Below are positions 26,070-35,248 of a DNA stretch of 64,000 nucleotides, in pieces. The notes below the pieces were generated by a model. The model saw only the letters and a program-made list of their open reading frames with translations. It was not told the origin of the DNA and made no database searches. Source of the stretch: Mesorhizobium sp. L-8-3 (GTDB lineage: Bacteria > Pseudomonadota > Alphaproteobacteria > Rhizobiales > Rhizobiaceae); contig NZ_AP023262.1 in NCBI RefSeq assembly GCF_016756615.1, positions 3,845,501-3,909,500 on the forward strand, read 5' to 3'. The position numbers were made by a program, and so were the translations under genes. Positions within the stretch are counted from its first letter, which is position 1. The number at the start of each line of letters is the position of its first letter.

Positions 26070-27719
26070 ATGACTCAGGGCAATCGGGCTACGAAGAGCA
26101 GCGGGGCGTGCCGGGTCGACGTCATCGTCGTCGGCGCCGGCTTCGCCGGGATGTACGCCACCTACAAGTTCCGCGAGATGGGCAAGAACGTCGCCGCGAT
26201 CGAGGCCGGCGGGGACGTCGGCGGGGTCTGGTACTGGAACCGCTATCCGGGCGCCCGCTGCGACCTGATGAGCGTCGACTACAGCTACGGCTTCTCGCCG
26301 GAGATCGAGCAGGAATGGACGTGGAGCGAGCAGTTCGCGGCACAGCCCGAAATCCTCGCCTATGCCAATTTCGTGGCGGACCGGCTCGACCTGCGACGCC
26401 ACTACAGGTTCAACACGCGCGTGACGCGCGCCGCCTGGGACGAGGAGGCCAAGGTCTGGCGTGCCACCATCGACACCGGCGAAACGCTGGAAGCGCCCTA
26501 TTGCATCATGGCGACTGGTCCGCTTTCGGTGCCCAAGGATCCCGAAATTCCCGGAATCGAGCGGTTCGAGGGCACACTGCTCCGCGCGCAGAAATGGCCG
26601 CACGAACCCGTCGATTTCGCCGGCAAGCGCGTCGGCGTCATCGGCACCGGTTCGACCGGCATCCAGATCATCCAGACCCTGGGCAGGCAGGCAGGCGAAC
26701 TGTTCGTCTTCCAGCGCACGCCGAGCTTCACGCTGCCGATGCGCAATCACGTGCTCGAGCCCGACTACATCGCCGAGATGAAGCGGCACTACCGCGCGAT
26801 GCGCGAGGCCATGCGCAACAATCCCACCGGCGGCACGCGGCCGGCGACCTCGCGCCCCTTCTTCAGCCTGCCGCCATCCCAGCGTCGCGAGGTGATGGAG
26901 CAGGCCTGGATCAATGGCGGCCACACCTTCCTCGGCTCCTTCGCCGACCTGCTCAGCAACCAGGAGGCCAATGACCAGGTCGCCGACTTCGTGCGCGAGA
27001 AGATCGGCCAGATTGTCGAGGATCCGAAGACCGCGGAGGCTCTCAAGCCGCGAGGCTATCCGATCTTCGCCCGCAGGCCCTGCCTCGATACCGAGTATTA
27101 CGAGACCTACAATCTGCCGAACGTGCATCTGGTCGACGTCTCGAAGGACCCGATCATCGGGATCACAGAGAAGGGCGTCCGCACCGAGAGCGGCGAGACC
27201 GAACTCGACATGCTGATCTTCGCGACCGGCTACGACGCGCTGACCGGCGCGCTGCTCGCTTTCGACGTGGTCGGCCGTGGCGGCCGCACATTGAAGGACA
27301 AATGGAAGAACGGCCCGCGCTCCTATCTCGGCTTCATGGCGGAGGGCTTTCCGAACCTCTTCGCGCCGAGCGGCCCCAACGGACCGGCCGCACTCGCCAA
27401 CCTCGTCACAATCGCCGAGCACGACGTCGACTGGATCGCCGAAATGGTCTCGTTCATGGAGGCGAACGGCATCCGTACGGTAGAGCCGACCGTCTCGGCC
27501 GAGGAAGGCTGGATGGCGCTGGTGCTGTCGATGGCGGAGAAGTCGCTGATCCGCAAGGCCAACACCTGGTGGGTGGGCGCCAACGTCAAGGGCAAGCCGC
27601 AGGGCTTGACGATGTTCATCGGCGGTTTCCAGAAGTATCGCGAACTGTGCGCGGCGGCCGCCCAGGACAAGGCGTCCAACTTCGTCTTCGACCGCGCGGC
27701 GCAGTGCGCGGCTGCCTGA
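26070..27719 (+). CDS. Flavin-containing monooxygenase, type I Baeyer-Villiger-like, with altered fingerprint
   Basis: A 549-residue FAD/NADPH monooxygenase. The first Rossmann motif is VGAGFAG (21-27) and the second IGTGSTG (191-197). It has GGVWYWNRYPGARCDLMS and FATGYDALTGAL, both typical of cyclohexanone-type Baeyer-Villiger enzymes. The family fingerprint FxGxxxHxxxW(P/D) reads FEGTLLRAQKWP (166-177), with Arg172 (codon 26583-26585) in place of the near-invariant His. Members insert oxygen next to a ketone to give an ester or lactone. ATG 26070 follows GGAGGAG. It starts the right half of the island and has operator B upstream. Confidence 0.9.
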   Translation: MTQGNRATKSSGACRVDVIVVGAGFAGMYATYKFREMGKNVAAIEAGGDVGGVWYWNRYPGARCDLMSVDYSYGFSPEIEQEWTWSEQFAAQPEILAYANFVADRLDLRRHYRFNTRVTRAAWDEEAKVWRATIDTGETLEAPYCIMATGPLSVPKDPEIPGIERFEGTLLRAQKWPHEPVDFAGKRVGVIGTGSTGIQIIQTLGRQAGELFVFQRTPSFTLPMRNHVLEPDYIAEMKRHYRAMREAMRNNPTGGTRPATSRPFFSLPPSQRREVMEQAWINGGHTFLGSFADLLSNQEANDQVADFVREKIGQIVEDPKTAEALKPRGYPIFARRPCLDTEYYETYNLPNVHLVDVSKDPIIGITEKGVRTESGETELDMLIFATGYDALTGALLAFDVVGRGGRTLKDKWKNGPRSYLGFMAEGFPNLFAPSGPNGPAALANLVTIAEHDVDWIAEMVSFMEANGIRTVEPTVSAEEGWMALVLSMAEKSLIRKANTWWVGANVKGKPQGLTMFIGGFQKYRELCAAAAQDKASNFVFDRAAQCAAA

Positions 27720-27838
27720 CCGCGCGTTCACCCTCGCAGACGGACGCGCGTGGGCGAGTCCGGCCGCTGAACGTCGACAGGTCGACTTGGAGTTTTTCGT
27801 TCCGCTGAAGGATCAGGCGGCCGGGCCGTCAAATGGAC

Positions 27839-27908
27839 TTTCACATAGGTGAAACTTCCCTTCGCATTCGCGTTGTGAATTGACGTGGCGCGCATCGGCT
27901 TCGATTTT
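27839..27908 (+). promoter_or_regulatory. Operator site C with promoter for the acyl-CoA ligase gene
   Basis: The best palindrome of the set: TTTCAC-ATAG-GTGAAA (27839-27854). TTGACG (27880-27885) begins 26 bp after the GTGAA half, and GATTTT (27903-27908) follows 17 bp later. The 237-bp gap between the monooxygenase and ligase genes holds nothing else recognisable. Confidence 0.7.
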
Positions 27909-27956
27909 GCCGCCCCGCCGGGGGAGCGCCGGTGATGGAGTGATGAGGAGCACCCA

Positions 27957-29603
27957 ATGCTAGGCCTGATGCAGGACCGCCCGCTGCTGATCTCGACGCT
28001 GATCGACCACGCGGCGCGCTACCATTCCGACGTCGAGATCGTTAGCCGCACCTGCGAGGGGCCGACGGTGCGCACCAACTGGCGCGACCTGTCGAAGCGT
28101 ATCGCGAAGCTGGCCAACGCACTGAAGAGCATGGGCGTCAAGCCGGGCGACCGCGTGGCCTCGCTCGCCTGGAACACGCACCGCCATGTCGAGCTGTATT
28201 TCGCCGTCTCCGGCATCGGCGCGATCCTGAACACGGTCAATCCGCGTCTTTTCCCGGAGCAGGTCGACTACATCGTCAACCATGCCGAGAACCGCGTGCT
28301 CTTCTTCGACATCACGTTCTCCGGCCTGGTCGTTGGGCTCCAGTCGAAGTTCCGAACCGTAGAGCGCTACGTCGCGCTCACCGATGCCGGTCACTTGCCG
28401 CCCGACGTAGACGGCGTCCTTGCATATGAGGACCTGCTCGCCCCGGAACCGGACACGGTCGAGTGGCCCGTCCTCGACGAGCGGACGGCGTCGGCGCTCT
28501 GCTATACGTCAGGGACAACGGGCAATCCGAAGGGCGTGCTCTACTCCCATCGGTCCACGCTGCTGCATTCCTTCATGGTGTGCACGGCGGACGGCTTCCG
28601 GCTCTCGAGTGCCGACAGCGTACTCCTGGTCGTGCCGCTGTTCCACGTCAATGCCTGGGGAATCCCCTATGCGGCGGCGATGTGCGGAGCGAAGCTGGTG
28701 CTGCCCGGCCCGAAGCTCGACGGCAAGAGCCTGTTCGATCTTGCCGCCGAGGAGCGGTGCACCTTCTCGCTCGGCGTGCCGACGGTCTGGCTCGGCTTCT
28801 TCCAGCACATCGATTCGACGCCTGGCATCGATACCTCGGCGCTGCGGCTGGAGCGTGTCGTCGTCGGCGGGTCCGCGGCGCCGCGTGCGATCATTGAACG
28901 TTTCCGCGGCCTCGGTGCCTTCGTCATCCACGCCTGGGGCATGAGCGAGACCAGTCCCGTGGCGACTGTCGGCAACCTCCTGCCCAGGCATCGCGACCTG
29001 CCGGAGAAGGAACAGGTCGACGTCCAGGTGCGGCAGGGACGCGTCGTCTACGGTGTCGAGTTGAAGATCGTCGACGAGAACCGGAACCCGCTGCCGCAGG
29101 ACGGCACGGTCGCCGGAGACCTCTACGTGCGGGGGCCCTGGGTCACATCAGGCTATTTCAAGGGTGTCGGCGGCAACATGCTGGACGAGGACGGCTGGTT
29201 CCCGACCGGCGACGTCGCCAAGATCGATGCGGACGGTTACGTCGTGCTGACCGACCGGTCGAAGGACGTCATCAAGTCGGGCGGCGAATGGATCTCGTCT
29301 ATCGACCTCGAAAACGCCGCCGTGGCGCATTCCGACGTGCAGGAAGCTGCCGTCATCGGCCTGCCGCATCCGAAATGGCAGGAGCGTCCGTTCTTGATCA
29401 TCGTGCCGAAACCCGGCACCGCGCCCAGTCGGGAGGAAATTCTCGGCTTTCTTTCCGAGCGGGTCGCCAAATGGTGGTTGCCGGACGATGTGGCCTTCGT
29501 CCCGGAACTGCCGCACACCGCGACCGGCAAGCTGCAGAAGACGAAACTTCGGGAGCAGTTCCGCGATCACATCTTGCCGGTCAACCAGACTTCACATTCA
29601 TGA
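27957..29603 (+). CDS. AMP-forming fatty/cyclic acyl-CoA ligase
   Basis: An ANL-superfamily acyl-CoA synthetase of 548 residues. The ATP loop is YTSGTTGNPKGVLYSHRS. The middle motif is WGMSETSPVAT and the hinge is TDRSKDVIKSGGEWISS, as in medium/long-chain enzymes. The catalytic lysine lies in PHTATGKLQKTKL. It activates a carboxylic acid, here probably the hydroxy- or oxo-acid made by lactone opening, for beta-oxidation. ATG 27957 has GAGGAG upstream, and operator C controls it. Confidence 0.9.
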   Translation: MLGLMQDRPLLISTLIDHAARYHSDVEIVSRTCEGPTVRTNWRDLSKRIAKLANALKSMGVKPGDRVASLAWNTHRHVELYFAVSGIGAILNTVNPRLFPEQVDYIVNHAENRVLFFDITFSGLVVGLQSKFRTVERYVALTDAGHLPPDVDGVLAYEDLLAPEPDTVEWPVLDERTASALCYTSGTTGNPKGVLYSHRSTLLHSFMVCTADGFRLSSADSVLLVVPLFHVNAWGIPYAAAMCGAKLVLPGPKLDGKSLFDLAAEERCTFSLGVPTVWLGFFQHIDSTPGIDTSALRLERVVVGGSAAPRAIIERFRGLGAFVIHAWGMSETSPVATVGNLLPRHRDLPEKEQVDVQVRQGRVVYGVELKIVDENRNPLPQDGTVAGDLYVRGPWVTSGYFKGVGGNMLDEDGWFPTGDVAKIDADGYVVLTDRSKDVIKSGGEWISSIDLENAAVAHSDVQEAAVIGLPHPKWQERPFLIIVPKPGTAPSREEILGFLSERVAKWWLPDDVAFVPELPHTATGKLQKTKLREQFRDHILPVNQTSHS

Positions 29604-29658
29604 AAGTGTTCTACACGCTTCTGGCGTGATTGCTTCACCGGGCCGCTTCGCATAATCC
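29591..29658 (+). promoter_or_regulatory. Operator site D with promoter for the acyl-CoA dehydrogenase operon
   Basis: TTCAC-ATTC-ATGAA (29591-29604; one mismatch in the right half) overlaps the end of the ligase gene. TTGCTT (29630-29635) starts 25 bp later and TAATCC (29653-29658) 17 bp after that, ahead of the Shine-Dalgarno GGGAGG at 29682-29687. Confidence 0.65.
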
Positions 29659-29691
29659 TTTGGCAACGACCGGTCGCATTAGGGAGGAATG

Positions 29692-30822
29692 ATGCCGCGC
29701 GCATTTTTCGACGATCCGGATGGTACGCTCGCAATGTTGCGGGACAGCGTCGAGACGTTGTCCGCCCGCTATGCGGGGCCAGCATCTCTTCGCGCCAAGC
29801 GCGCACGCCAGGGCGATACCGACCCCGCGCTGTGGGCCGCAATGGCTGAAGCCGGCTGGACTGGTCTTCTGCTTCCCGAAGATCTCGGCGGTGCCGGTCT
29901 TGGCTTCGCCGAGCAGGCGGTGCTGAGCGAGGCGCTCGGCCGCGCGCTGATCTGCGAACCCATCGCCGCCGGCTCGGTCTTCGCCTCCGTGCTGCTGCGC
30001 GAGGCGCCTTCCTCCGCAGAGCGTGACCGGCTTGCCGCCGGCCTTGCGGACGGATCGCTGCGCATCTCGCCGGCCTGGCGCCAGCCTTCGCAGCATTCGT
30101 CCGGACGGCCGCTGACAGCGTCCGAAGACGCCTCGGGCATTTCCCTCGACGGAGGACTGCAGTTCGTTGATGCGGCCGCGTCCGCGACCGACTTCCTGGT
30201 CGTGGCGCCGCTCGCCGACGGTGCGGTGCTGGTGTCGGTGCCGGCATCCGCGCCCGGCGTCTCGCTCGACCAGAAGGCGGGCGTGGATGGCGCGACCATC
30301 GGCGCGCTGCGCTTCGGCCGGGTTTTCGTTCCTGCCGAGCGCGTGCTCGCCCGCGCCGGCAGCCTCGACGCGCTTGTCGAGAACGCCGTACTCCATGCCC
30401 GCGTCGCGCTTGCGGCCGAACTCGCCGGCATCGCCAGCAAGGCTGTCGAGATGACCATCGCCTACACCAGGGACCGTGTGCAGTTCGGCAAGCCGATCGC
30501 GAGCTTCCAGGCTGTCCAGCATCGCCTCGTCGACATGTGGAGCGACGCCGAGTTCGCCTGCGCCTCCGTCGTCAATGCGGTGACGCGCCAGTCCGAGGGC
30601 GACGACAAGGAAGCCCGGCTCGCGGTGCTCGCCGCCAAGGCGCGCGGAGGCGACGCGGCGACCTCGATCTGCCGGCGCGCGGTGCACCTGCACGGCGCGA
30701 TGGGCTTCACCGACGAGCACGACATCGGTCTCTACCTCAAGAGGGCCATCGCGCTCAGCGCCACGCTCGGCCAGCCGGAAGCGCTGCGCCTCGAATTCGT
30801 CGAACTGGAACGCGCGGCCTGA
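29692..30822 (+). CDS. Acyl-CoA dehydrogenase, heteromeric-partner type
   Basis: A 376-residue acyl-CoA dehydrogenase family flavoprotein with poor conservation in its middle domain. The recognisable parts are the N-terminal GLLLPEDLGGAGLGFAEQAVLSEALGR and the C-terminal YTRDRVQFGKPIASFQAVQHRLVDM and HLHGAMGFTDEHDIGLYLKR. That C-terminal wording is common in subunits that pair with a second dehydrogenase (such as ChsE1/ChsE2 of steroid side-chain breakdown). A second dehydrogenase is encoded 0.8 kb downstream, so a heteromer is plausible. ATG 29692 is better spaced from GGGAGG than ATG 29689. Confidence 0.85.
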   Translation: MPRAFFDDPDGTLAMLRDSVETLSARYAGPASLRAKRARQGDTDPALWAAMAEAGWTGLLLPEDLGGAGLGFAEQAVLSEALGRALICEPIAAGSVFASVLLREAPSSAERDRLAAGLADGSLRISPAWRQPSQHSSGRPLTASEDASGISLDGGLQFVDAAASATDFLVVAPLADGAVLVSVPASAPGVSLDQKAGVDGATIGALRFGRVFVPAERVLARAGSLDALVENAVLHARVALAAELAGIASKAVEMTIAYTRDRVQFGKPIASFQAVQHRLVDMWSDAEFACASVVNAVTRQSEGDDKEARLAVLAAKARGGDAATSICRRAVHLHGAMGFTDEHDIGLYLKRAIALSATLGQPEALRLEFVELERAA

Positions 30823-30842
30823 GCGGTCGCGGGGAGGATTTC

Positions 30843-31619
30843 GTGAAAAACAATCTCATCAAGGTCGAGATCACCGACAAGGTCGCCGTCGTTACGCTCG
30901 ACAACCCGCCGGTCAACGCCTACTCGAAGGAATTCGCCGAGGAACTGATCCAGGCCTTCGATGAGTTGAACGACACGCCGGAAGTGCGCTGCATCCTCGT
31001 CACCGGCCGCGGCAAGGTGTTTTCGGCCGGTGCCGACATCAAGAACCGCCAGGCCATCGGCGACATCAAGGGCGAGACCTATCGGCATCTGCGCCGCACG
31101 CGCGAAGTGTCGAACTGCATCATGGAGTGCAACAAGGCGGTCATAACCGCCGTCAATGGTGCCGCCCTCGGCGCGGGCCTCGGCCCGGTGATCGCGGCGG
31201 ATATCGTGCTGGCTTCCGAGACCGCGGTGTTCGGCTTGCCCGAGATCGACATCGGCCTGATGGGCGGCGCCCGCCACGCCATGTCGTTCTTCCCGAAGAC
31301 GCTGGCGAGGCGTATGATCCTCACCGGCTATCGAGTTCCGGCCGCCGAACTCTACCGCCGCGGCATCATCGAGGCCTGCGTGCCGCCTGAGCGGTTGATG
31401 GAGGAAGCGATGACGATGGCCCGCACCATCGCCTCCAAGAGCCCGAAGGCGCTGAGCCTCGCCAAGCGCGCCATCAATACGGTCGAGCATATGCCGCTGC
31501 GCGATGGCTACCGCTTCGAACAGAACCTGACTGTCGAGATGACCCGCCACGAGGATTCCAAGGAGGCGATGCGCGCCTTCATGGAGAAGCGACCGGCCGT
31601 GTTCAAGGACGTGCTGTGA
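30843..31619 (+). CDS. Enoyl-CoA hydratase/isomerase family protein
   Basis: A crotonase-fold enzyme of 258 residues with GTG start after GGGGAGGA. The oxyanion-hole segments are SAGADIK (61-67) and NGAALGAGLG (105-114). The second catalytic Glu of hydratases is kept (Glu134 in FGLPEI). The first, normally in GGGCELA, is replaced by Gly114. With one acid/base the enzyme may be an isomerase, a hydrolase or a specialised ring-cleaving crotonase. It sits between two acyl-CoA dehydrogenase genes, and its stop overlaps the next start (TGATG-type). Confidence 0.88.
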   Translation: MKNNLIKVEITDKVAVVTLDNPPVNAYSKEFAEELIQAFDELNDTPEVRCILVTGRGKVFSAGADIKNRQAIGDIKGETYRHLRRTREVSNCIMECNKAVITAVNGAALGAGLGPVIAADIVLASETAVFGLPEIDIGLMGGARHAMSFFPKTLARRMILTGYRVPAAELYRRGIIEACVPPERLMEEAMTMARTIASKSPKALSLAKRAINTVEHMPLRDGYRFEQNLTVEMTRHEDSKEAMRAFMEKRPAVFKDVL

Positions 31620-32776
31620 TGGCAAGGGACTGGAACGCGCTGTCCGACGAGGACTTCCGCGCCGCCTTCCGCGACCTGGTCGAGCGTCGTCTGCCGGCGG
31701 AACTGCGCTTCATGCGCAAGCAGCGCCCGCTCTTCGACGAGGTTGCCGTATGGTACCATGCGCTCGCCGAGGAGGGGTGGTTGTCGCCGGTCTGGCCGGT
31801 GGAACACGGCGGCATGGGCCTGAACCCGGCCAAGCACATGATCTATGTCGAGGAGTGGGGGCGGCTGGGCTGCCCGCGCATCCCCGACCACGGCCTCGGC
31901 CTGATCGGCCCGCTGCTGCTCGCCTTCGGCACGGAGGAACAGAAGGCGCACTACCTGCCGAAGATCCTGTCCGGCGAGCACATCTGGTGCCAGGGCTATT
32001 CCGAGCCGAACTCGGGATCGGACCTCGCCAGCCTGCGCACCGCGGCGGTGCGCGACGGCGATCATTTCGTCGTCAACGGCCAGAAGATATGGACGACGCT
32101 GGCGCACTGCGCCAACTGGATCTTCGCGCTGGTGCGCACCAGCCGCGACGAGAAGGTGCGCCAGAAGGGCATCACCGTGCTCCTTATCGACATGACCACG
32201 CCAGGCGTGAAGGTGCGCCCGATCGCCAACCTGCGCGGCGAGACCGACTTCTGCGAGGTCTTCTTCGACAATGTCCGCGTCCCTGTCGAGAACGTCGTCG
32301 GCGAGGTGGACCAGGGCTGGAACGTCGCGAAGTCCGTGCTCGGCCACGAACGCATCTTCCTCGGCGCGCCGACGCGCCCGGAGATCGCGATCGAGCGCCT
32401 CGAGAAGCTGGCCGGTGCGCGCGGCGCGTTCAACGACCCGGCCTTCCTGTCGCGCTACGCCAGGCACCGGCTCGACCTCTACGACCTCGGCTCGGCCTTT
32501 GAGCGTTTCGCCAAGGTGCTGCGCGAGGGCGGAGAACTGGGCGCGGACGTCTCGATCCTGAAGATCTTCACCACCGAGCTCTACCAGCGCATCACCGAGG
32601 AGACGATCGCGCTTGCCGGCGAGGACGCCCGCTACTTCGACGACATCGAGGCGGGCAACGACCAGGTCGATGCGATGAACCTGTTCCTCGATTCGCGCGC
32701 GCCGGCGATCTTCGGCGGCTCGAACGAGATCCAGAGGAACATCCTTTCCAAGGCCGTGCTTGGACTGCCGGGCTGA
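31619..32776 (+). CDS. Acyl-CoA dehydrogenase
   Basis: A full-length acyl-CoA dehydrogenase of 385 residues. Typical segments are WCQGYSEPNSGSDLASLRT (FAD/substrate binding) and GQKIWTT, the middle domain RGETDFCEVFFDNVRVP, and the C-terminal FGGSNEIQRNILSKAVLG. The MCAD-type catalytic Glu position near the FGGS segment is not Glu; a GHER motif in the helix used as base by isovaleryl- and long-chain-type enzymes is present. ATG 31619 overlaps the crotonase stop by one base. It probably works with the 376-residue partner. Confidence 0.9.
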   Translation: MARDWNALSDEDFRAAFRDLVERRLPAELRFMRKQRPLFDEVAVWYHALAEEGWLSPVWPVEHGGMGLNPAKHMIYVEEWGRLGCPRIPDHGLGLIGPLLLAFGTEEQKAHYLPKILSGEHIWCQGYSEPNSGSDLASLRTAAVRDGDHFVVNGQKIWTTLAHCANWIFALVRTSRDEKVRQKGITVLLIDMTTPGVKVRPIANLRGETDFCEVFFDNVRVPVENVVGEVDQGWNVAKSVLGHERIFLGAPTRPEIAIERLEKLAGARGAFNDPAFLSRYARHRLDLYDLGSAFERFAKVLREGGELGADVSILKIFTTELYQRITEETIALAGEDARYFDDIEAGNDQVDAMNLFLDSRAPAIFGGSNEIQRNILSKAVLGLPG

Positions 32777-32830
32777 ACAGAACGACAACCGTCGGCCGCA
32801 CGCTGCGGCACAAGACGGAAGGGAGGAAAG

Positions 32831-33628
32831 ATGACCGTTTCCGCAGCGGCCCTGCCGCGGGACGAAGCCGTTGCCAAGGCCGACTACGTCCTCGAGGCCC
32901 GTGGCCTGACGAAGGTCTTCGGCGGCTTCGCGGCCGTGAAAGACGTCAACCTCTCGGTTCGACGCGGGGCGATCCACGCGCTGATCGGCCCGAACGGTGC
33001 CGGCAAGACCACCTGCTTCAACCTGCTCACCAAGACGCTGGTCCCAACGGGGGGACGCATCCTCTTCGATGGGCATGACATCTCCGCGCTGCGCACCTCC
33101 GAGGTGGCGCGGCGCGGGCTTGTGCGCTCGTTCCAGATCTCGGCGACCTTCCCGAACCTCACGGCACTCGAGAACGTTCGCGTCGCGCTGCAGTCGTCCT
33201 ACGGCACGGCCTTCCACTTCTGGCGGTCGCTGCGGGCGGTGGCGCCGCTCAACCGCCGCGCCGAGGACCTGCTGGAGCAGGTTGGCCTCGGCGCCAGCCG
33301 TGACACGCTCGCGGCCGAACTCTCCTACGGCAAGAAGCGCGCACTGGAAATCGCGACGACGCTGGCGCTGGAACCGCGCGTGATGCTGCTCGACGAGCCG
33401 ACCGCCGGCATGGGCCACGAGGATGTCGAGCCGATCACCGACCTGATCCGCAGTGCCGCCGTCGGCCGCACCGTGCTGCTCGTCGAGCACAACCTGTCGG
33501 TCGTGTCGACGCTCTGCGACAGGATTACCGTTCTGCAGCACGGCCAAATTCTGGCCGAGGGCAACTATGCCGAGGTCTCGAACAATCCTGCCGTCGTGAC
33601 CGCCTATATGGGAGGCGTCGATGAATAG
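32831..33628 (+). CDS. ABC transporter ATP-binding protein (LivG-like), island importer
   Basis: A 265-residue ATPase. Walker A is GPNGAGKTT, the Q-loop region RSFQISATFPNLTALENVRVAL, the signature LSYGKKRALEIATTLALEP, Walker B MLLDEPTAGMG and the switch VEHNLSVVSTLCDR. The signature LSYGKK differs from the usual LSxGE but is seen in this subfamily. GGGAGGA precedes the ATG. It is the first of four importer genes that overlap or nearly overlap one another. Confidence 0.92.
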   Translation: MTVSAAALPRDEAVAKADYVLEARGLTKVFGGFAAVKDVNLSVRRGAIHALIGPNGAGKTTCFNLLTKTLVPTGGRILFDGHDISALRTSEVARRGLVRSFQISATFPNLTALENVRVALQSSYGTAFHFWRSLRAVAPLNRRAEDLLEQVGLGASRDTLAAELSYGKKRALEIATTLALEPRVMLLDEPTAGMGHEDVEPITDLIRSAAVGRTVLLVEHNLSVVSTLCDRITVLQHGQILAEGNYAEVSNNPAVVTAYMGGVDE

Positions 33629-34361
33629 CTTGGCAATGCCCAAGGCCGCGCCCGTCTCGGTCAACGCGATGCTGAAGGTCGAGGACCTCAACGCCTGGTA
33701 TGCCGAATCGAAGGTGCTTCACGGCATGACCTTCGACGTGCGCGAGGGCGAACTGCTGACGCTTATCGGGCGCAACGGCGCCGGCAAGACGACGACGCTG
33801 CGGTCGATCATGGGGATCGTGCGCAAGCGCACCGGCTCGATCAACTTCTCAGGACAGGAATTGGTCGGCAAGCGTACCTTCGAGATTGCGCGGCTGGGCA
33901 TCGGCTACTGTCCCGAGGAGCGCGCGATCTTCTCCTCGCTTTCGGTGCGCGAGAACCTGTTCCTGCCGCCGGTGCTGCGCGCGGGCGGCATGACCGACGA
34001 GCAGCTCTACGCGACCTTCCCCAACCTCAAGGCGCGGGCGGGCAGCCAGGGGACGAAGCTTTCGGGCGGCGAGCAGCAGATGCTCGCCATTGCCCGCATC
34101 CTGCGCACCGGCTCGCGGCTCCTGCTGCTGGACGAGCCGAGCGAAGGCCTCGCGCCGGTGGTGGTAAAGGAGATCGGCGAGACTATCCAACGCCTGAAGG
34201 CGCAGGGGTTCACCATCATGCTGGTCGAGCAGAACCTCCGCTTTGCGCGCCAGGTCGCGGACCGGCATGTCGTCGTGGAGAACGGCAAGGTGGTCGACAT
34301 CCTCACCAATGACGAACTCGCCGCCGAGATGGGCCGCGTCAAAACCTACCTCGGAGTCTGA
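33621..34361 (+). CDS. ABC transporter ATP-binding protein (LivF-like), island importer
   Basis: A 246-residue ATPase beginning inside the end of the LivG-like gene (8-bp overlap). Walker A is GRNGAGKTTTLR, the signature LSGGEQQMLAIARIL, Walker B LLLLDEPSEGLAPVVV and the switch VEQNLRFARQV. It ends VKTYLGV, as LivF proteins do. Confidence 0.93.
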   Translation: MNSLAMPKAAPVSVNAMLKVEDLNAWYAESKVLHGMTFDVREGELLTLIGRNGAGKTTTLRSIMGIVRKRTGSINFSGQELVGKRTFEIARLGIGYCPEERAIFSSLSVRENLFLPPVLRAGGMTDEQLYATFPNLKARAGSQGTKLSGGEQQMLAIARILRTGSRLLLLDEPSEGLAPVVVKEIGETIQRLKAQGFTIMLVEQNLRFARQVADRHVVVENGKVVDILTNDELAAEMGRVKTYLGV

Positions 34362-34366
34362 CGACG

Positions 34367-35248
34367 ATGTTCGAAGGTATCAGCACTCAGCTCCTGTTCG
34401 GCCAGATCCTGCTCGGCCTGATCAACGGCTCGTTCTACGCGATGCTGTCGATGGGTCTTGCCATCATCTTCGGCCTGATGAACGTCGTGAACTTCACCCA
34501 CGGTGCGCAGTACATGCTCGGCGCCTTCGTCGCCTGGCTCCTGCTCACCTATCTCGGCCTCGGCTACTGGCCTGCGCTGATCATCGCGCCCGTGGCCGTG
34601 GCTGTCACCGGCATGGTCATGGAGCGACTGCTGCTGCGCCCGCTGCAGAACCTCGACCACCTCTACGGCCTCCTCGCCACCTATGCCGTCGCGCTGATCG
34701 TGGAGGGCCTGGTCCGCTATCGGTACGGCTCGACCGGGCTGCCCTACGAGAACCCGATCCCGGGCGGCATCAATCTCGGCTTCATGTTCCTGCCGTATTA
34801 CCGGCTCTGGGTGGTCGTCTTCTCGATCGTGACCTGCGTCGGAACCTGGCTCCTCATCGAGCACACCAAGCTCGGCGCCTACCTGCGCGCCGCCAACGAG
34901 AAGCCGCAGATCGTCGAGACCTTCGGCATCAACGTGCCCAAGATGATGACGCTGACCTACGGTTTCGGCGTCGGCCTGGCGGGGTTGTCCGGCGTGCTTG
35001 CCGCGCCGATCTATCAGGTCTCTCCCTCGATGGGATCCAGCCTGATGATCGTCGTCTTCGCAGTCGTCGTCATCGGCGGCATGGGCTCGATCATCGGCGC
35101 GGCCGTCACCGGATACATGCTCGGCGTGGTCGAAGGCCTGACCAAGGTCTTCTATCCGGAGGCTGCCAGCGTCGTGATCTTCCTGTTCATGATTGTCGCG
35201 CTCTACCTGCGCCCCTCGGGTATCTTCGCCAGCAAGGAGTCGGTCTGA
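34367..35248 (+). CDS. ABC permease (LivH-like), island importer
   Basis: A 293-residue permease. The N-terminal signature QLLFGQILLGLINGSFYAMLSMGLAIIFGLMNVVNFTHG identifies LivH. The coupling segment is VIGGMGSIIGAAVTGYMLG. Eight or so hydrophobic stretches are present. The start ATG lies 5 bp after the LivF-like stop, and the end overlaps the LivM-like start by one base. Confidence 0.92.
   Translation: MFEGISTQLLFGQILLGLINGSFYAMLSMGLAIIFGLMNVVNFTHGAQYMLGAFVAWLLLTYLGLGYWPALIIAPVAVAVTGMVMERLLLRPLQNLDHLYGLLATYAVALIVEGLVRYRYGSTGLPYENPIPGGINLGFMFLPYYRLWVVVFSIVTCVGTWLLIEHTKLGAYLRAANEKPQIVETFGINVPKMMTLTYGFGVGLAGLSGVLAAPIYQVSPSMGSSLMIVVFAVVVIGGMGSIIGAAVTGYMLGVVEGLTKVFYPEAASVVIFLFMIVALYLRPSGIFASKESV

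Noticed and set aside
31508..33691. A 727-codon minus-strand frame
   Set aside because: It crosses antisense through three well-supported genes (crotonase, dehydrogenase, ATPase) and has a low-complexity composition.
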